A stretch of DNA of 64,000 bases from Devosia sp. 66-14 (GTDB lineage: Bacteria; Pseudomonadota; Alphaproteobacteria; Rhizobiales; Devosiaceae), in contig MKVB01000002.1 of the NCBI GenBank assembly GCA_001899085.1, forward strand, positions 438,945 through 502,944, read 5' to 3'. Made by a program: the position numbers and the translations under genes. The notes under the pieces are model-generated. The model was not told where the DNA came from. It saw only the letters and a program-made list of their open reading frames with translations, and made no database searches. This document shows, one piece after another, positions 52,354 to 60,321 of this stretch. The stretch's first letter is position 1. Every line of letters begins with the position of its first letter.

Positions 52354-53124
52354 TCAGCCAGCCGCTCCGGCAGCGGCCAGGGTTTCCCCGGTGATCATGT
52401 TGACCACCGCATCGGGGCTCGTGTCCTTGGTTGCAACATCGCCGGCTACGACGCCCTGGCGGATCACCACGATCCGGTCGGCGACCTGGAAGGCCTGCTG
52501 CATGATGTGGGTGATGATGACGACGCCGATGCCCTGGTTGGCGACGGCGCGGATCATCTCGAGGCCGCGGCGGGTCTGCTCGACCCCGAGCGCCGCGAAG
52601 GGTTCGTCGAGCAGAACGAGTTTGCCGCCCCAGTGCACGAACCGGTTGAGCTCGATGGCCTGGCGCTGGCCGCCCGACAGGTGCTCGACCTTGGTGCGGA
52701 GCGACGGGATTCTGGTGCCGGCGCTGGCCAGCGCCTTGGCGACCACGGCTTCCATCGCCTTTTCGTCGAGCACCGGCATGCCGAGCACGCGCCTGGTGAG
52801 TTCGCGGCCCATGAAGAAGTTGGCGACGACATCGACATTGGTGGCGAGCGACAGGTCCTGGTAGACCGTCTCGATGCCGGCGGCCTTGGCCTCGGAGGGC
52901 GAGCGGGCGAGGAACTCGCGGCCCTCGAACAGCATCCGCCCGCCGCTCGGCTCGAGCCCGCCGGCGATGATCTTGACGAGGGTCGACTTGCCGGCGCCGT
53001 TGTCGCCGAGCAGCGCCACCACCTCGCCCTTGCCGATGGTGAAGCTGATGCCCTTCAGCGCTTCGATGGCGCCGTAGTTCTTCTTGATGTCGTCGAGGAC
53101 GAGCAGGGGTTCGAAGCGGGTCAT
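52354..53124 (-). CDS. Ribose-type sugar ABC transporter ATP-binding protein (single domain)
   Basis: The 256-residue ATPase has Walker A 'LLGDNGAGKSTLVK' (about 36-49), signature 'LSGGQRQAIELNR' near 143 and Walker B 'LVLLDEPFAAL' near 165, followed by 'ITHIMQQAF' with the switch His. Most CUT2 ATPases are double-length (about 500 residues). This one has a single nucleotide domain, as in the FrcA-type subgroup. It starts at the ATG 53124, which overlaps the ROK gene stop by 4 bp, so the regulator and importer are one operon. Confidence 0.92.
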   Translation of the reverse strand: MTRFEPLLVLDDIKKNYGAIEALKGISFTIGKGEVVALLGDNGAGKSTLVKIIAGGLEPSGGRMLFEGREFLARSPSEAKAAGIETVYQDLSLATNVDVVANFFMGRELTRRVLGMPVLDEKAMEAVVAKALASAGTRIPSLRTKVEHLSGGQRQAIELNRFVHWGGKLVLLDEPFAALGVEQTRRGLEMIRAVANQGIGVVIITHIMQQAFQVADRIVVIRQGVVAGDVATKDTSPDAVVNMITGETLAAAGAAG

Positions 53125-54269
53125 GCGGCAAGTCCCTTGAGCTGGGTGTGCCCGGGGGCGAAGAGCTGGCCGAAGCGGGGCGAGAGCACTCCGGCCACGG
53201 CGAGCGCCGCGGCGCCGCGCAGCACGGTGTGCGGGCCGCCATTGGAGATGATCAGCCGCGGCGCCTTGCGGTCGCGGCGGGCGGCGACCGAGTTGGGCAG
53301 GTCGGCGGCGGCGCGCGCCAGTTCGGCGGCCAGCGGGGGCGGGGCGAGGCCGCCGAGAATGACGGTCTCGGGGTCGAACAGGTTCTCGATGGTGATCAGC
53401 GCGGCGCGCAGCTGCGGGCGGATGGCGTCGGCATAGGCGGCCTCGTCGAGGCCGCGGCGGCCGAAGGCTTCGAGCGACACGTAGCGCTCGAGGCAGCCGG
53501 CATTGCCGCACGGGCAGGGCTCGCCGTCGGGCACCACGGGCATGTGGCCGATCTCGCCGGCATTGCCCCAGGCGCCGCGCAGGGCCGCGCCGTCATGCAC
53601 CATGATGCCGCCAAGGCCGACGCCGAAGAACAGGTAGTAGAAATCGGCGAACTCGGCGCCGTGGCCATAGAGCCGTTCACCATGGGCGGCGGCAGCCATG
53701 TCGGCCTCGATGAAGGCGGGCATGCCGCTCACTTCGGCCAGCCGCTCGCGCAGGCGGACATTGCCCCAGCCGGCCATGGTGGTGGGGCCGACGAAGCTCA
53801 TCGAGTCCACATCGAACGGGCCGGGCAGCGCCAGGCCGACGCCGAGCATGCGCACATCGGGCCGCAGGGCGCGGAGTTCGGCGAGCATGGCGCCGATCAG
53901 CGCAAAAGCCCGGTCGGGGGTGGCATGCGAGACATCGCGATGGGTCGCCCCGATGACATCGCCGGCCAGGTTGATCAGTGCGGCATCGAGGCCGAGCGGG
54001 GTGAGGTGGATGCCGATGGCATAACCGCCCTCGGGGTTGAGCCGCAGCGTGGTCGGCGGCAGGCCGCGGCCGCGCGGTTCCTCGCGGTTGGAGAGGATAT
54101 AGCCCTGCTCCTCGAGCTCGCGGATGATGGTGGAGACGGTCTGCACGGTGAGGCCGACCTCCGCCGCAATGCGGCCACGGGTGGTCGGGCCGGTCGCGCG
54201 GATGGCTTCAAGGACGATGCGCCGGTTGTACGGCCGTCCGAATTCCTGGTTCGTCCCCCTGAGGCCCAA
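53121..54269 (-). CDS. ROK-family transcription regulator
   Basis: The 382-residue protein has an N-terminal MarR-like winged helix ('GRIAAEVGLTVQTVSTIIRELEEQG', about 32-56). A ROK sugar-kinase-like domain follows, with the zinc motif 'CPCGNAGCLERYVS' near 262-275 and 'GVGLGGIMVHDG' in the glucose-binding region. ROK repressors of the NagC/XylR type bind a sugar or sugar phosphate as inducer. The TTG at 54269 is chosen because AGGAGG lies 6 bp upstream; a TTG at 54287 would overlap that site. It is the first gene of the importer operon and probably autoregulates. Confidence 0.9.
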   Translation of the reverse strand: MGLRGTNQEFGRPYNRRIVLEAIRATGPTTRGRIAAEVGLTVQTVSTIIRELEEQGYILSNREEPRGRGLPPTTLRLNPEGGYAIGIHLTPLGLDAALINLAGDVIGATHRDVSHATPDRAFALIGAMLAELRALRPDVRMLGVGLALPGPFDVDSMSFVGPTTMAGWGNVRLRERLAEVSGMPAFIEADMAAAAHGERLYGHGAEFADFYYLFFGVGLGGIMVHDGAALRGAWGNAGEIGHMPVVPDGEPCPCGNAGCLERYVSLEAFGRRGLDEAAYADAIRPQLRAALITIENLFDPETVILGGLAPPPLAAELARAAADLPNSVAARRDRKAPRLIISNGGPHTVLRGAAALAVAGVLSPRFGQLFAPGHTQLKGLAA

Positions 54270-54325
54270 GGCGTCCCTCCTAGGCAACGGATCGAAACTG
54301 GGACCGCTACGTCCGCCCCTCCACC

Positions 54326-54409
54326 GATGTCATCCCTGCGAAAGCAGGGATCCATTTCACAGCCCGCGCCAGCGGAGAGTTGGGTCCCTGCTTTCGCAGG
54401 GATGACATC
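54326..54409. repeat. Intergenic palindromic repeat, short family, copy 2
   Basis: Arms of 29 bp at 54326-54354 and 54381-54409 are inverted repeats with one mismatch. Each arm is itself a hairpin, CCCTGC-GAAA-GCAGGG. It has the same architecture as 3959-4049 with compensatory stem changes. It lies between divergent ROK and nasT genes. The rest of 54270-54574 shows no gene or clear promoter motif. Confidence 0.85.
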
Positions 54410-54574
54410 GAGTGGGAGGTGGGCGAGGTGGCTACCCCAAACTCCGATCCTAAGAAGAGACTGTGACGGCGGATTTATTAAGTCAAATGGAATTCAGAAA
54501 TGGCGCTGAAATGATGGGCAGGGTTGCGAAAGCGGCGCTTGATTGTGCAGATCGAACGCGTCGATAACTTCGCC

Positions 54575-55171
54575 ATGCCGCTGCAGGACCTTGCCATTCT
54601 GGTGATCGACGAGAACCGCATCCGTGCCTCGATCATCGAGGACGGGTTGCGCGAGGCCGGGCATTTGAGGGTCACCGTGGTCAACGAGATCAACGAGGTA
54701 GCGCGGGTGATCGAGCGCGACATGCCCGACGTGGTGGTGATCGATCTCGAAAACCCCAATCGGGACCGGCTGGAACACTTCTTCAGCCTGAGCCGGGCGC
54801 TGCGGAAGCCGATCGCCATGTTCGTCGATCGCTCCGACGCTGCGGCCATCGAGGCGGCGGTGGAGGCGGGGGTGTCGGCCTATGTGGTCGACGGGCTGAA
54901 GAAGGAGCGCGTGAAGCCGATCCTCGACATGGCGGTGAGCCGCTTCAATGCCTTTGCCCGGCTGACGCGGGAGCTGGAGCAGGCGCGCAGCGAACTCGAG
55001 GACAGGAAGGTCATCGATCAGGCCAAGGCGATCCTCAACCGCACGCGCGGGCTGGGCGAGGCGGCTGCCTATGCGCTGCTGCGCAAGACCGCGATGAACC
55101 AGAACCGCCGCATCGTCGATATCGCCCAGAGCCTGGTGACGGCCGACAGCCTGCTCGGCCCGGAGGAATAA
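54575..55171 (+). CDS. nasT: ANTAR-domain nitrate antiterminator NasT
   Basis: The 198-residue protein has a receiver-like domain ('LAILVIDENRIRASIIEDGLREAG', Asp in 'DVVVIDLEN'). A coiled-coil linker and a C-terminal ANTAR RNA-binding domain follow ('ELEDRKVIDQAKAILNRTRGLGEAAAYALLRKTAMNQNRRIVDIAQSL' covers it in about 48 residues, with the usual A-K-x-I-L and A-Y-x-x-L-R positions). NasT binds paired hexaloop hairpins in the nas leader and prevents termination. Without nitrate it is held by NasS. The ATG at 54575 is chosen; a TTG at 54524 is possible. nasS starts 2 bp after its stop, and a matching leader lies at 56855. Confidence 0.93.
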   Translation: MPLQDLAILVIDENRIRASIIEDGLREAGHLRVTVVNEINEVARVIERDMPDVVVIDLENPNRDRLEHFFSLSRALRKPIAMFVDRSDAAAIEAAVEAGVSAYVVDGLKKERVKPILDMAVSRFNAFARLTRELEQARSELEDRKVIDQAKAILNRTRGLGEAAAYALLRKTAMNQNRRIVDIAQSLVTADSLLGPEE

Positions 55172-55173
55172 TC

Positions 55174-56382
55174 ATGTCGCTCATTGCCCTCTCCGCCGGT
55201 TTCCTGCCGCTGCTCGACAGCGTGCTGCTGGTGCTGGCGCGCGAGAAAGGCTTCGCGGCGGCCGAAGGGCTGGACCTGCACCTGGTGAAAGAGAGCTCGT
55301 GGGCCAATATCCGCGATCGCGCGGCTTTGGGGCATTTCGATTTCGCGCAGATGCTGGCGCCGATGCCGATCGCGGCGACGCTGGGGCTGAACCCGCTCTC
55401 GGTGCCGATGATCACCCCGATGATGCTGGGGCTGGGCAATAACGGGGTGACGGTGAGCGCGGAGCTCAGGGCGCGAATGGCCGATGCAGGAGCGCCGACG
55501 ACATTGGAGGCGGGACCGGTCGGGGCAGCGCTGGCCAAGGTGGTGCGGGCCGCCGAGCGCAAGCTCCGCTTCGGCGTGGTGCACCAGACCTCGTCGCATA
55601 ATTACGAGCTGCGTTACTGGCTCATGGCCAGCGGCATCGTGCCGGATCGCGACATCGAGATCGTGGTGCTGCCGCCGCCGCTGCTGCCCGAGGCGCTGGG
55701 GTCGGGCGGCATCGACGGCTATTGCGTCGGCGAGCCGTGGAACACCGTCGGGGTGAAGACGGCCGGGGCGCACATCGCTACGGTGAAGGCCTCGATCTGG
55801 CGCTCGAGCCCGGACAAGGTGATCGGCATGCGGGCGCACTGGGCCGAGGCCAATAGCGAGATCGTCGCCGGGCTGATCCGGGCCGTGCACCACGCCGCAG
55901 TGTGGTGCGGCGAGAGGGACAACCATCAAGAGATCGCCGATATCATGGCGGCGCCGCATTATCTGGGGCTGCCGGCGGAACGGATCCTGCCGGCGCTGAG
56001 CGGGCAGTTCGACATTGGCGGCGGGGTCGCGGCGCGCGTGCCGGATCACTTCGTGCCCTATGCCGGGGCGGCGAACTTCCCGTGGACCAGCCACGCGGCG
56101 TGGTTCTACAGCCAGATGGTGCGCTGGGGCGAAGTCGAGCACATCCCGGAGCGGGCGCGCGCTGCGGCGATGACGTTTCGGCCGGATGTCTATCGCTCGG
56201 CGCTGACCCCGCTCGGGGTGCCGATGCCGCTCGCCGACAGCAAGGTCGAGGGACTGCTGGCGGCGCCGACCGAGGTGGCGTCGACATCGAGGACGCTGGT
56301 CATGGGGCCGGACGGGTTCTTCGATGGGGTGCGGTTCGATCCGGAGCAGATCGAGGCGTATATCGCGGCGCAGCGCGGGTAA
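55174..56382 (+). CDS. nasS: Nitrate sensor NasS
   Basis: NasS is a cytoplasmic nitrate/nitrite-binding protein of the NrtA/CmpA fold that sequesters NasT until nitrate binds. The 402-residue protein starts directly with the binding fold ('LIALSAGFLPLLDSVLLVLAREKGFAAAEGLDL') and has no signal peptide, which distinguishes it from the transporter subunit at 57009. 'GYCVGEPWNTVGVKTAGAHIA' near 180-200 is the conserved loop of nitrate-binding relatives. The gene follows nasT by 2 bp and must be translated with it in fixed ratio. Confidence 0.92.
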   Translation: MSLIALSAGFLPLLDSVLLVLAREKGFAAAEGLDLHLVKESSWANIRDRAALGHFDFAQMLAPMPIAATLGLNPLSVPMITPMMLGLGNNGVTVSAELRARMADAGAPTTLEAGPVGAALAKVVRAAERKLRFGVVHQTSSHNYELRYWLMASGIVPDRDIEIVVLPPPLLPEALGSGGIDGYCVGEPWNTVGVKTAGAHIATVKASIWRSSPDKVIGMRAHWAEANSEIVAGLIRAVHHAAVWCGERDNHQEIADIMAAPHYLGLPAERILPALSGQFDIGGGVAARVPDHFVPYAGAANFPWTSHAAWFYSQMVRWGEVEHIPERARAAAMTFRPDVYRSALTPLGVPMPLADSKVEGLLAAPTEVASTSRTLVMGPDGFFDGVRFDPEQIEAYIAAQRG

Positions 56383-56423
56383 TCGGGCGGCGCCAGCAGG
56401 ACTAGCCACTGAGCCAACAGTCG

Positions 56424-56645
56424 GCGGCCCTCTCCCGCTTGCGGGGGAGGGGGAACCACGCGAAAGCGTGGTGGGGGGGGGGGCGCCCCACGCGCTGAAT
56501 GTGGGCTGGCCGCGCACGGCATTTCGGTCGTGCCCCACTCAACTATCGTGTTCGGCTGGCGCAGGGGCCAGCGTCTGCGGCACCCCCCTCCCACCAGCCT
56601 TTCGGCTGGTCCCTCCTCCCCCGCAAGCGGGAGAGGTACGCCGAC
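56424..56645. repeat. Large intergenic palindrome, copy H
   Basis: Outer GTCGGCG.../...CGCCGAC arms and inner CCTCTCCCGCTTGCGGGGGAGG with its complement bracket a long spacer containing a second small palindrome and a G-run at 56472-56484. It belongs to the same subfamily as 33836. It follows nasS and precedes the nrt control region. Confidence 0.8.
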
Positions 56646-56803
56646 TGATGGCTTTGCTTGCTGATCAAGCAAGTGAAAATCTGCCCATGATTCATGCATC
56701 CATGTGGAAAATGAATGCAGATTAGGCAGAGTCTTAGCCTGCACAATTTTCGATCAAAGCCATAACCATCTGAAATAGCTTCACTTATCACCGCCGTTCA
56801 ATC

Positions 56804-56819
56804 TGGCACGGCGCGTGCA
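56804..56819 (+). promoter_or_regulatory. Sigma-54 promoter of the nrt-nir-nas operon
   Basis: TGGCACG-GCGC-GTGCA matches TGGCACG-N4-TTGCA with a single mismatch and correct GG/GC spacing. The predicted start is about 56830, giving a leader of about 180 nt before nrtA. An NtrC-like half site TGCAC with an A/T-rich spacer lies at 56740-56750. Nitrogen control by NtrC is the expected activator. Confidence 0.75.
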
Positions 56820-56854
56820 TTGCTCTTTCCGACACGCGAAATCGCGATCAACCG

Positions 56855-56948
56855 GCGTCCAACGGTGGGCGCTCCCAGACAGGCAAGGCTGCCAACAGGA
56901 ACGCCACTGGTCTTCGGACCAGCGCGCATCTCCTGCTGGCAGCTTTTT
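56855..56948 (+). promoter_or_regulatory. NasT-responsive ANTAR leader with intrinsic terminator
   Basis: Hairpin P1 is GCGTCC-AACGGT-GGGCGC at 56855-56872. Hairpin P2 is GGC-AAGGCT-GCC at 56882-56893. Both have six-base loops with A at position 1 and G at 4, the ANTAR recognition pattern. The 3' arm of P2 is part of a larger stem, GCTGCCAACAGGA (56888-56900) with TCCTGCTGGCAGC (56931-56943), 12 of 13 paired. It encloses CTGGTC-TTCG-GACCAG and is followed by TTTTT at 56944-56948. P2 and the terminator are thus mutually exclusive, so NasT binding should allow read-through into nrtA. Confidence 0.88.
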
Positions 56949-57008
56949 CGTTCTGGGACCGAGGGGCACTTCGGGGCGCCGGCGGATCGCATCATTCGGA
57001 GAGACTTG

Positions 57009-58313
57009 ATGACCAAAGCGACCACCACCTCCCTCCTCAACCGCCGGGCGTTCCTCGCCGGCACCACGGCCGCCGCGGCAACGCTCGTCGCGGCGAGGAC
57101 CTTGTTGCCGTCCGGCGCCTTCGCCCAGGGCGCCGGTCCCGAAGTCACCGGCGCCAAGCTGGGCTTCATCGCGCTGACCGATGCTTCGGCGCTGATCATC
57201 GCCAAGGAGAAGGGGCTGTTCGCCAAGCACGGGGTGCCCGATGTCGAGGTGCTGAAGCAGGCCAGCTGGGGCGCGACGCGCGACAACCTGGTGCTGGGCG
57301 GCGCCGCCAACGGCATTGACGGGGCGCATATCCTGACGCCGATGCCCTACCTGATCTCGACCGGCAAGGTCACGCAGAACAACGTGCCGCTGCCGATGTC
57401 GATCGTGGCGCGGCTCAACCTCGACAGCCAGGCGATCTCGGTGGCGCAGGCCTACAAGGATGTCGGCGTGGGGCTCGACTCTTCGCCGCTCAAGGACGTG
57501 TTCGCCAAGCGCAAGGCCGAGGGCAAGGAGGTCACCGTGGCGATGACCTTCCCGGGCGGCACGCATGACCTGTGGATCCGCTACTGGCTGGCCGCCGGCG
57601 GCATCAACCCCAATACCGAGGTGTCGACCATCACCGTGCCGCCGCCGCAGATGGTGGCGAACATGAAGGTCGGCAACATGGACGCCTTCTGTGTCGGCGA
57701 GCCGTGGAACGAGCAACTGGTCAACCAGGGGATCGGCTTTACCGCGGCGACGACCGGCGAGCTGTGGAAGGGCCACCCGGAAAAGGCGCTGGGGCTCCGC
57801 AGTGATTTCATCGAGAAGAACCCCATCGCCACCCGCGCCATCCTGATGGCGGTGATGGAGGCGGCGCAGTGGGCCGACGACATGGCCAACAAGGAGGAAC
57901 TGAGCCAGATCCTCGGCAAGCGCGGCTGGTTCAACGTGCCGCCGGCCGATGTGCTGGGGCGGCTGAAGGGCGACATCAATTACGGCAACGGGCGCGTCGC
58001 CACCGCCACCGGGCTCGAGATGAAGTTCTGGAAGGACCACGCGTCCTATCCGTTCAAGAGCCACGATGCATGGTTCCTCACCGAGGATATTCGCTGGGGG
58101 TACCTGCCGGCCGAAACCGACGTGACGGCGCTGGTCGACCAGGTGAACCGCGAGGACCTGTGGCGCGACGCCGCCAAGACGCTCGGTGTCGCCGCGGCCG
58201 ACATCCCGGCGTCGAGCTCACGCGGGCCGGAGACCTTCTTCGACGGCAAGGTGTTCGATCCCGAAAACCCGTCGGCCTATCTCGAGAGCCTCGCCATCAC
58301 GGCTCTCGGTTGA
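57009..58313 (+). CDS. nrtA: Nitrate ABC transporter substrate-binding protein NrtA
   Basis: The 434-residue protein has a twin-arginine type leader ('LLNRRAFLAGTTAAAATLVAA', about 9-29, cut near 'SGAFAQG'), so it is exported folded. The mature part has the NrtA fold: 'KLGFIALTDASALIIAKEKGLFAKHG', 'MTFPGGTHDLWIRYWLAAGGI' and 'MDAFCVGEPWNEQLVNQG' (about 205-240), which bind nitrate or nitrite. It is homologous to NasS but longer and exported. It is the first gene after the NasT-controlled leader. Confidence 0.94.
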   Translation: MTKATTTSLLNRRAFLAGTTAAAATLVAARTLLPSGAFAQGAGPEVTGAKLGFIALTDASALIIAKEKGLFAKHGVPDVEVLKQASWGATRDNLVLGGAANGIDGAHILTPMPYLISTGKVTQNNVPLPMSIVARLNLDSQAISVAQAYKDVGVGLDSSPLKDVFAKRKAEGKEVTVAMTFPGGTHDLWIRYWLAAGGINPNTEVSTITVPPPQMVANMKVGNMDAFCVGEPWNEQLVNQGIGFTAATTGELWKGHPEKALGLRSDFIEKNPIATRAILMAVMEAAQWADDMANKEELSQILGKRGWFNVPPADVLGRLKGDINYGNGRVATATGLEMKFWKDHASYPFKSHDAWFLTEDIRWGYLPAETDVTALVDQVNREDLWRDAAKTLGVAAADIPASSSRGPETFFDGKVFDPENPSAYLESLAITALG

Positions 58314-58386
58314 TGTCCCCTGATTGGCGCCGGGCTCACCCCGGCTCGGCGCCACCTTTTTTCTCTTTCAGTACGGACCCGTGATC

Positions 58387-59271
58387 ATGAGTGCCGAGGC
58401 CCAGTTCGAAACCGCCGTGCCGAGCAAGAAGGCGAAGGTGTTCGCCTTTCCGGCGCCATCCAGCAACCGCAGGGTCGACTTCAGCAAGCTGGCTGCGGGC
58501 GCCGCGCGCTCGGTGATACCGCCGCTGGTGGTCGTCCTGTTGCTGCTGCTGATCTGGCAGATCGCCTGTTCGACCCCGGGGTCGTCGCTGCCGCCGCCCT
58601 CGGTGGTGTGGGAGCAGGCGGGTGAACTTATCTGGAACCCGTTCTTCGACTATGGCAATGGCGATATCGGGCTCGCCTGGCGGGTATTCGCCTCGCTGCA
58701 GCGGGTCGCGGTCGGCTTCGGCCTTGCAGCCCTCGTGGGTGTGGCGGTCGGGGCGTTCATCGGGCAGTCGGTATGGGCGATGCGCGGGCTCGACCCGATC
58801 TTCCAGATTCTCCGCACCGTGCCGCCGCTGGCCTGGCTGCCGCTGTCGCTGGCGGCGTTCCGCGACAGCCACCCTTCGGCGATCTTCGTGATCTTCATCA
58901 CCGCCGTATGGCCGGTGATCATCAACACCGCCGTGGGCGTCCGCAACATTCCGAACGACTACCGCAATGTCGCGGCGATCCTCAGGCTCAACCCGATCGA
59001 GTTTTTCTTCAAGGTCATGGTGCCGGCAGCGGCGCCGTACATCTTCACCGGTTTGCGGATCGGCATCGGGCTCAGCTGGCTAGCCATCGTCGCGGCGGAA
59101 ATGCTCACCGGCGGGGTCGGCATCGGCTTCTTCATCTGGGACGCGTGGAACTCGTCGCGCCTGCCCGATATCATCGTGGCGCTGGTCTATATCGGCGTGG
59201 TCGGCTTCATGCTCGACCGCCTGGTTGCCGGCTTCGGCGCCTTCATCACCCGCGGCACGGCCGCGAACTGA
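58387..59271 (+). CDS. nrtB: Nitrate ABC transporter permease NrtB
   Basis: The 294-residue protein has a cytoplasmic N-terminus of about 40 residues and about six membrane helices. It carries the EAA-type loop of the nitrate/taurine/sulfonate permease family ('DYRNVAAILRLNPIEFFFKVMVPAAAPYIFTGLRIGIGLSW', about 195-235, the docking site for the ATPase). 'TVPPLAWLPLSLAAFRDS' is also typical. The ATG at 58387 is used. The gene lies 73 bp after nrtA and 11 bp before the ATPase gene. Confidence 0.93.
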   Translation: MSAEAQFETAVPSKKAKVFAFPAPSSNRRVDFSKLAAGAARSVIPPLVVVLLLLLIWQIACSTPGSSLPPPSVVWEQAGELIWNPFFDYGNGDIGLAWRVFASLQRVAVGFGLAALVGVAVGAFIGQSVWAMRGLDPIFQILRTVPPLAWLPLSLAAFRDSHPSAIFVIFITAVWPVIINTAVGVRNIPNDYRNVAAILRLNPIEFFFKVMVPAAAPYIFTGLRIGIGLSWLAIVAAEMLTGGVGIGFFIWDAWNSSRLPDIIVALVYIGVVGFMLDRLVAGFGAFITRGTAAN

Positions 59272-59282
59272 GGAGGGGCTCC

Positions 59283-60077
59283 ATGGCTGGCTATCTCAAG
59301 ATCGATCACGTCGACAAAAGCTTCGAGCGCAACGGGGTGACCTCGGAGGTGCTCAAGGACATCTCGCTGGAGATCGAACAGGGTGAGGTGATCTCGATCA
59401 TCGGTCACTCGGGGTGCGGCAAGTCGACCTTGCTCAACCTGATCGCCGGACTGACCGAGGTCACTTCGGGCGCCATCTTCCTCGAGGACAAGACCGTGTC
59501 GGAGCCCGGACCGGAACGGGCGGTGGTGTTCCAGAACCATTCGCTGCTGCCCTGGCTGACGGTCTACGAGAACGTCAATCTGGCGGTCAGCAAGGTGTTC
59601 GGGGCGAAGAAGTCGAAACCCGAGCGGCACGCCTGGATCATGCACAATCTCGACCTGGTGCAGATGGGCCATGCCCGGGACAAGCGGCCGGCGGAAATCT
59701 CAGGCGGCATGAAGCAGCGCGTCGGCATTGCCCGGGCGCTGGCCATGGAGCCCAAGATCCTGCTGCTCGACGAACCGTTCGGGGCGCTCGACGCGCTGAC
59801 CCGGGCGCATCTGCAGGATGCGGTGATGGAGATCCATCAGCGGCTCAACAACACCATGATCATGATCACCCACGACGTGGACGAGGCGGTGCTGCTTTCC
59901 GACCGCATCGTGATGATGACCAACGGGCCGGCAGCACGGATCGGCGAAGTGCTGGAGGTGCCGCTCGGCCGGCCGCGCCGGCGCCTCGAGCTGGCGGGTG
60001 ACCGGACCTACCTCAAGTGCCGCGAGGCGGTGCTCAAATTCCTCTACGAGCGGCACCGCTTCGTGGAGGCGGCATGA
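59283..60077 (+). CDS. nrtD: Nitrate ABC transporter ATP-binding protein
   Basis: The 264-residue ATPase has Walker A 'GHSGCGKSTLLN' (about 42-53), Q-loop 'VVFQNHSLLPWLTVYENV', signature 'ISGGMKQRVGIARALAMEPKIL' (about 140-161), Walker B 'LLLDEPFGALDALT' and switch 'MITHDVDEAVLLSDRI'. This is the nitrate/sulfonate importer subgroup. It has a single nucleotide domain without the NrtA-like C-terminal domain of cyanobacterial NrtC, so it corresponds to NrtD. GAGGAGG lies about 7 bp before the ATG at 59283. The next gene, nirB, is separated by a palindrome. Confidence 0.92.
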   Translation: MAGYLKIDHVDKSFERNGVTSEVLKDISLEIEQGEVISIIGHSGCGKSTLLNLIAGLTEVTSGAIFLEDKTVSEPGPERAVVFQNHSLLPWLTVYENVNLAVSKVFGAKKSKPERHAWIMHNLDLVQMGHARDKRPAEISGGMKQRVGIARALAMEPKILLLDEPFGALDALTRAHLQDAVMEIHQRLNNTMIMITHDVDEAVLLSDRIVMMTNGPAARIGEVLEVPLGRPRRRLELAGDRTYLKCREAVLKFLYERHRFVEAA

Positions 60078-60109
60078 TGGGGGCGGCGATGACGGAGACC
60101 CATGTGAAA

Positions 60110-60305
60110 AGCCGCCAGCCTCTCGTTGGTCCTCCACCGCGCAGCGGGGGGCGGATGAGGGCAAACGACCTCACCGCGGGGGGACCAGTGAAGCTGGTGG
60201 AGGGGGCGACCCCAAACGCCGGCGCTTCCCGCCGCCCCCTCCACCGCCTCCGGCGGTCCCCCTCCCCCGTTTCACGGTGGAGGAGCAACGAGAGGCCGGT
60301 GTTTC
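60110..60305. repeat. Large intergenic palindrome, copy I (inside the nitrate operon)
   Basis: Outer arms GCCTCTCGTTGGTCCTCCACC and the inverted GGTGGAGGAGCAACGAGAGGC, then GGGGGCGG/CCGCCCCC type inner arms, enclose the spacer. It lies between the nitrate ATPase gene and nirB on the same transcript. The reading frame of nirB happens to be open through it, which creates a false longer nirB. Confidence 0.85.
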
Positions 60306-60321
60306 AACTGGAGACGGTTCA

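Noticed and set aside
53125-53511. Apparent N-terminal extension of the CUT2 ATPase
   Set aside because: It is Arg/Pro-rich shadow sequence antisense in character to no domain and lies fully inside the ROK gene in another frame. The ATPase fold starts at the ATG 53124.
56472-56484. Run of G residues as a possible G-quadruplex
   Set aside because: It is part of a palindrome arm, a single tract without the spaced G-tracts needed for a convincing quadruplex.
60110-60305. Possible CRISPR or tandem repeat array
   Set aside because: The repeats are inverted, not regularly spaced direct repeats. No CRISPR array or cas gene was seen anywhere in the window.
59998-60321. Apparent N-terminal extension of NirB reading back into the nitrate ATPase gene
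   Set aside because: The frame is open only because it crosses the GC-rich palindrome at 60110. The NirB fold begins at K-E-K-L-V-I-I-G-N-G and a GTG with GGAGA upstream lies at 60322.
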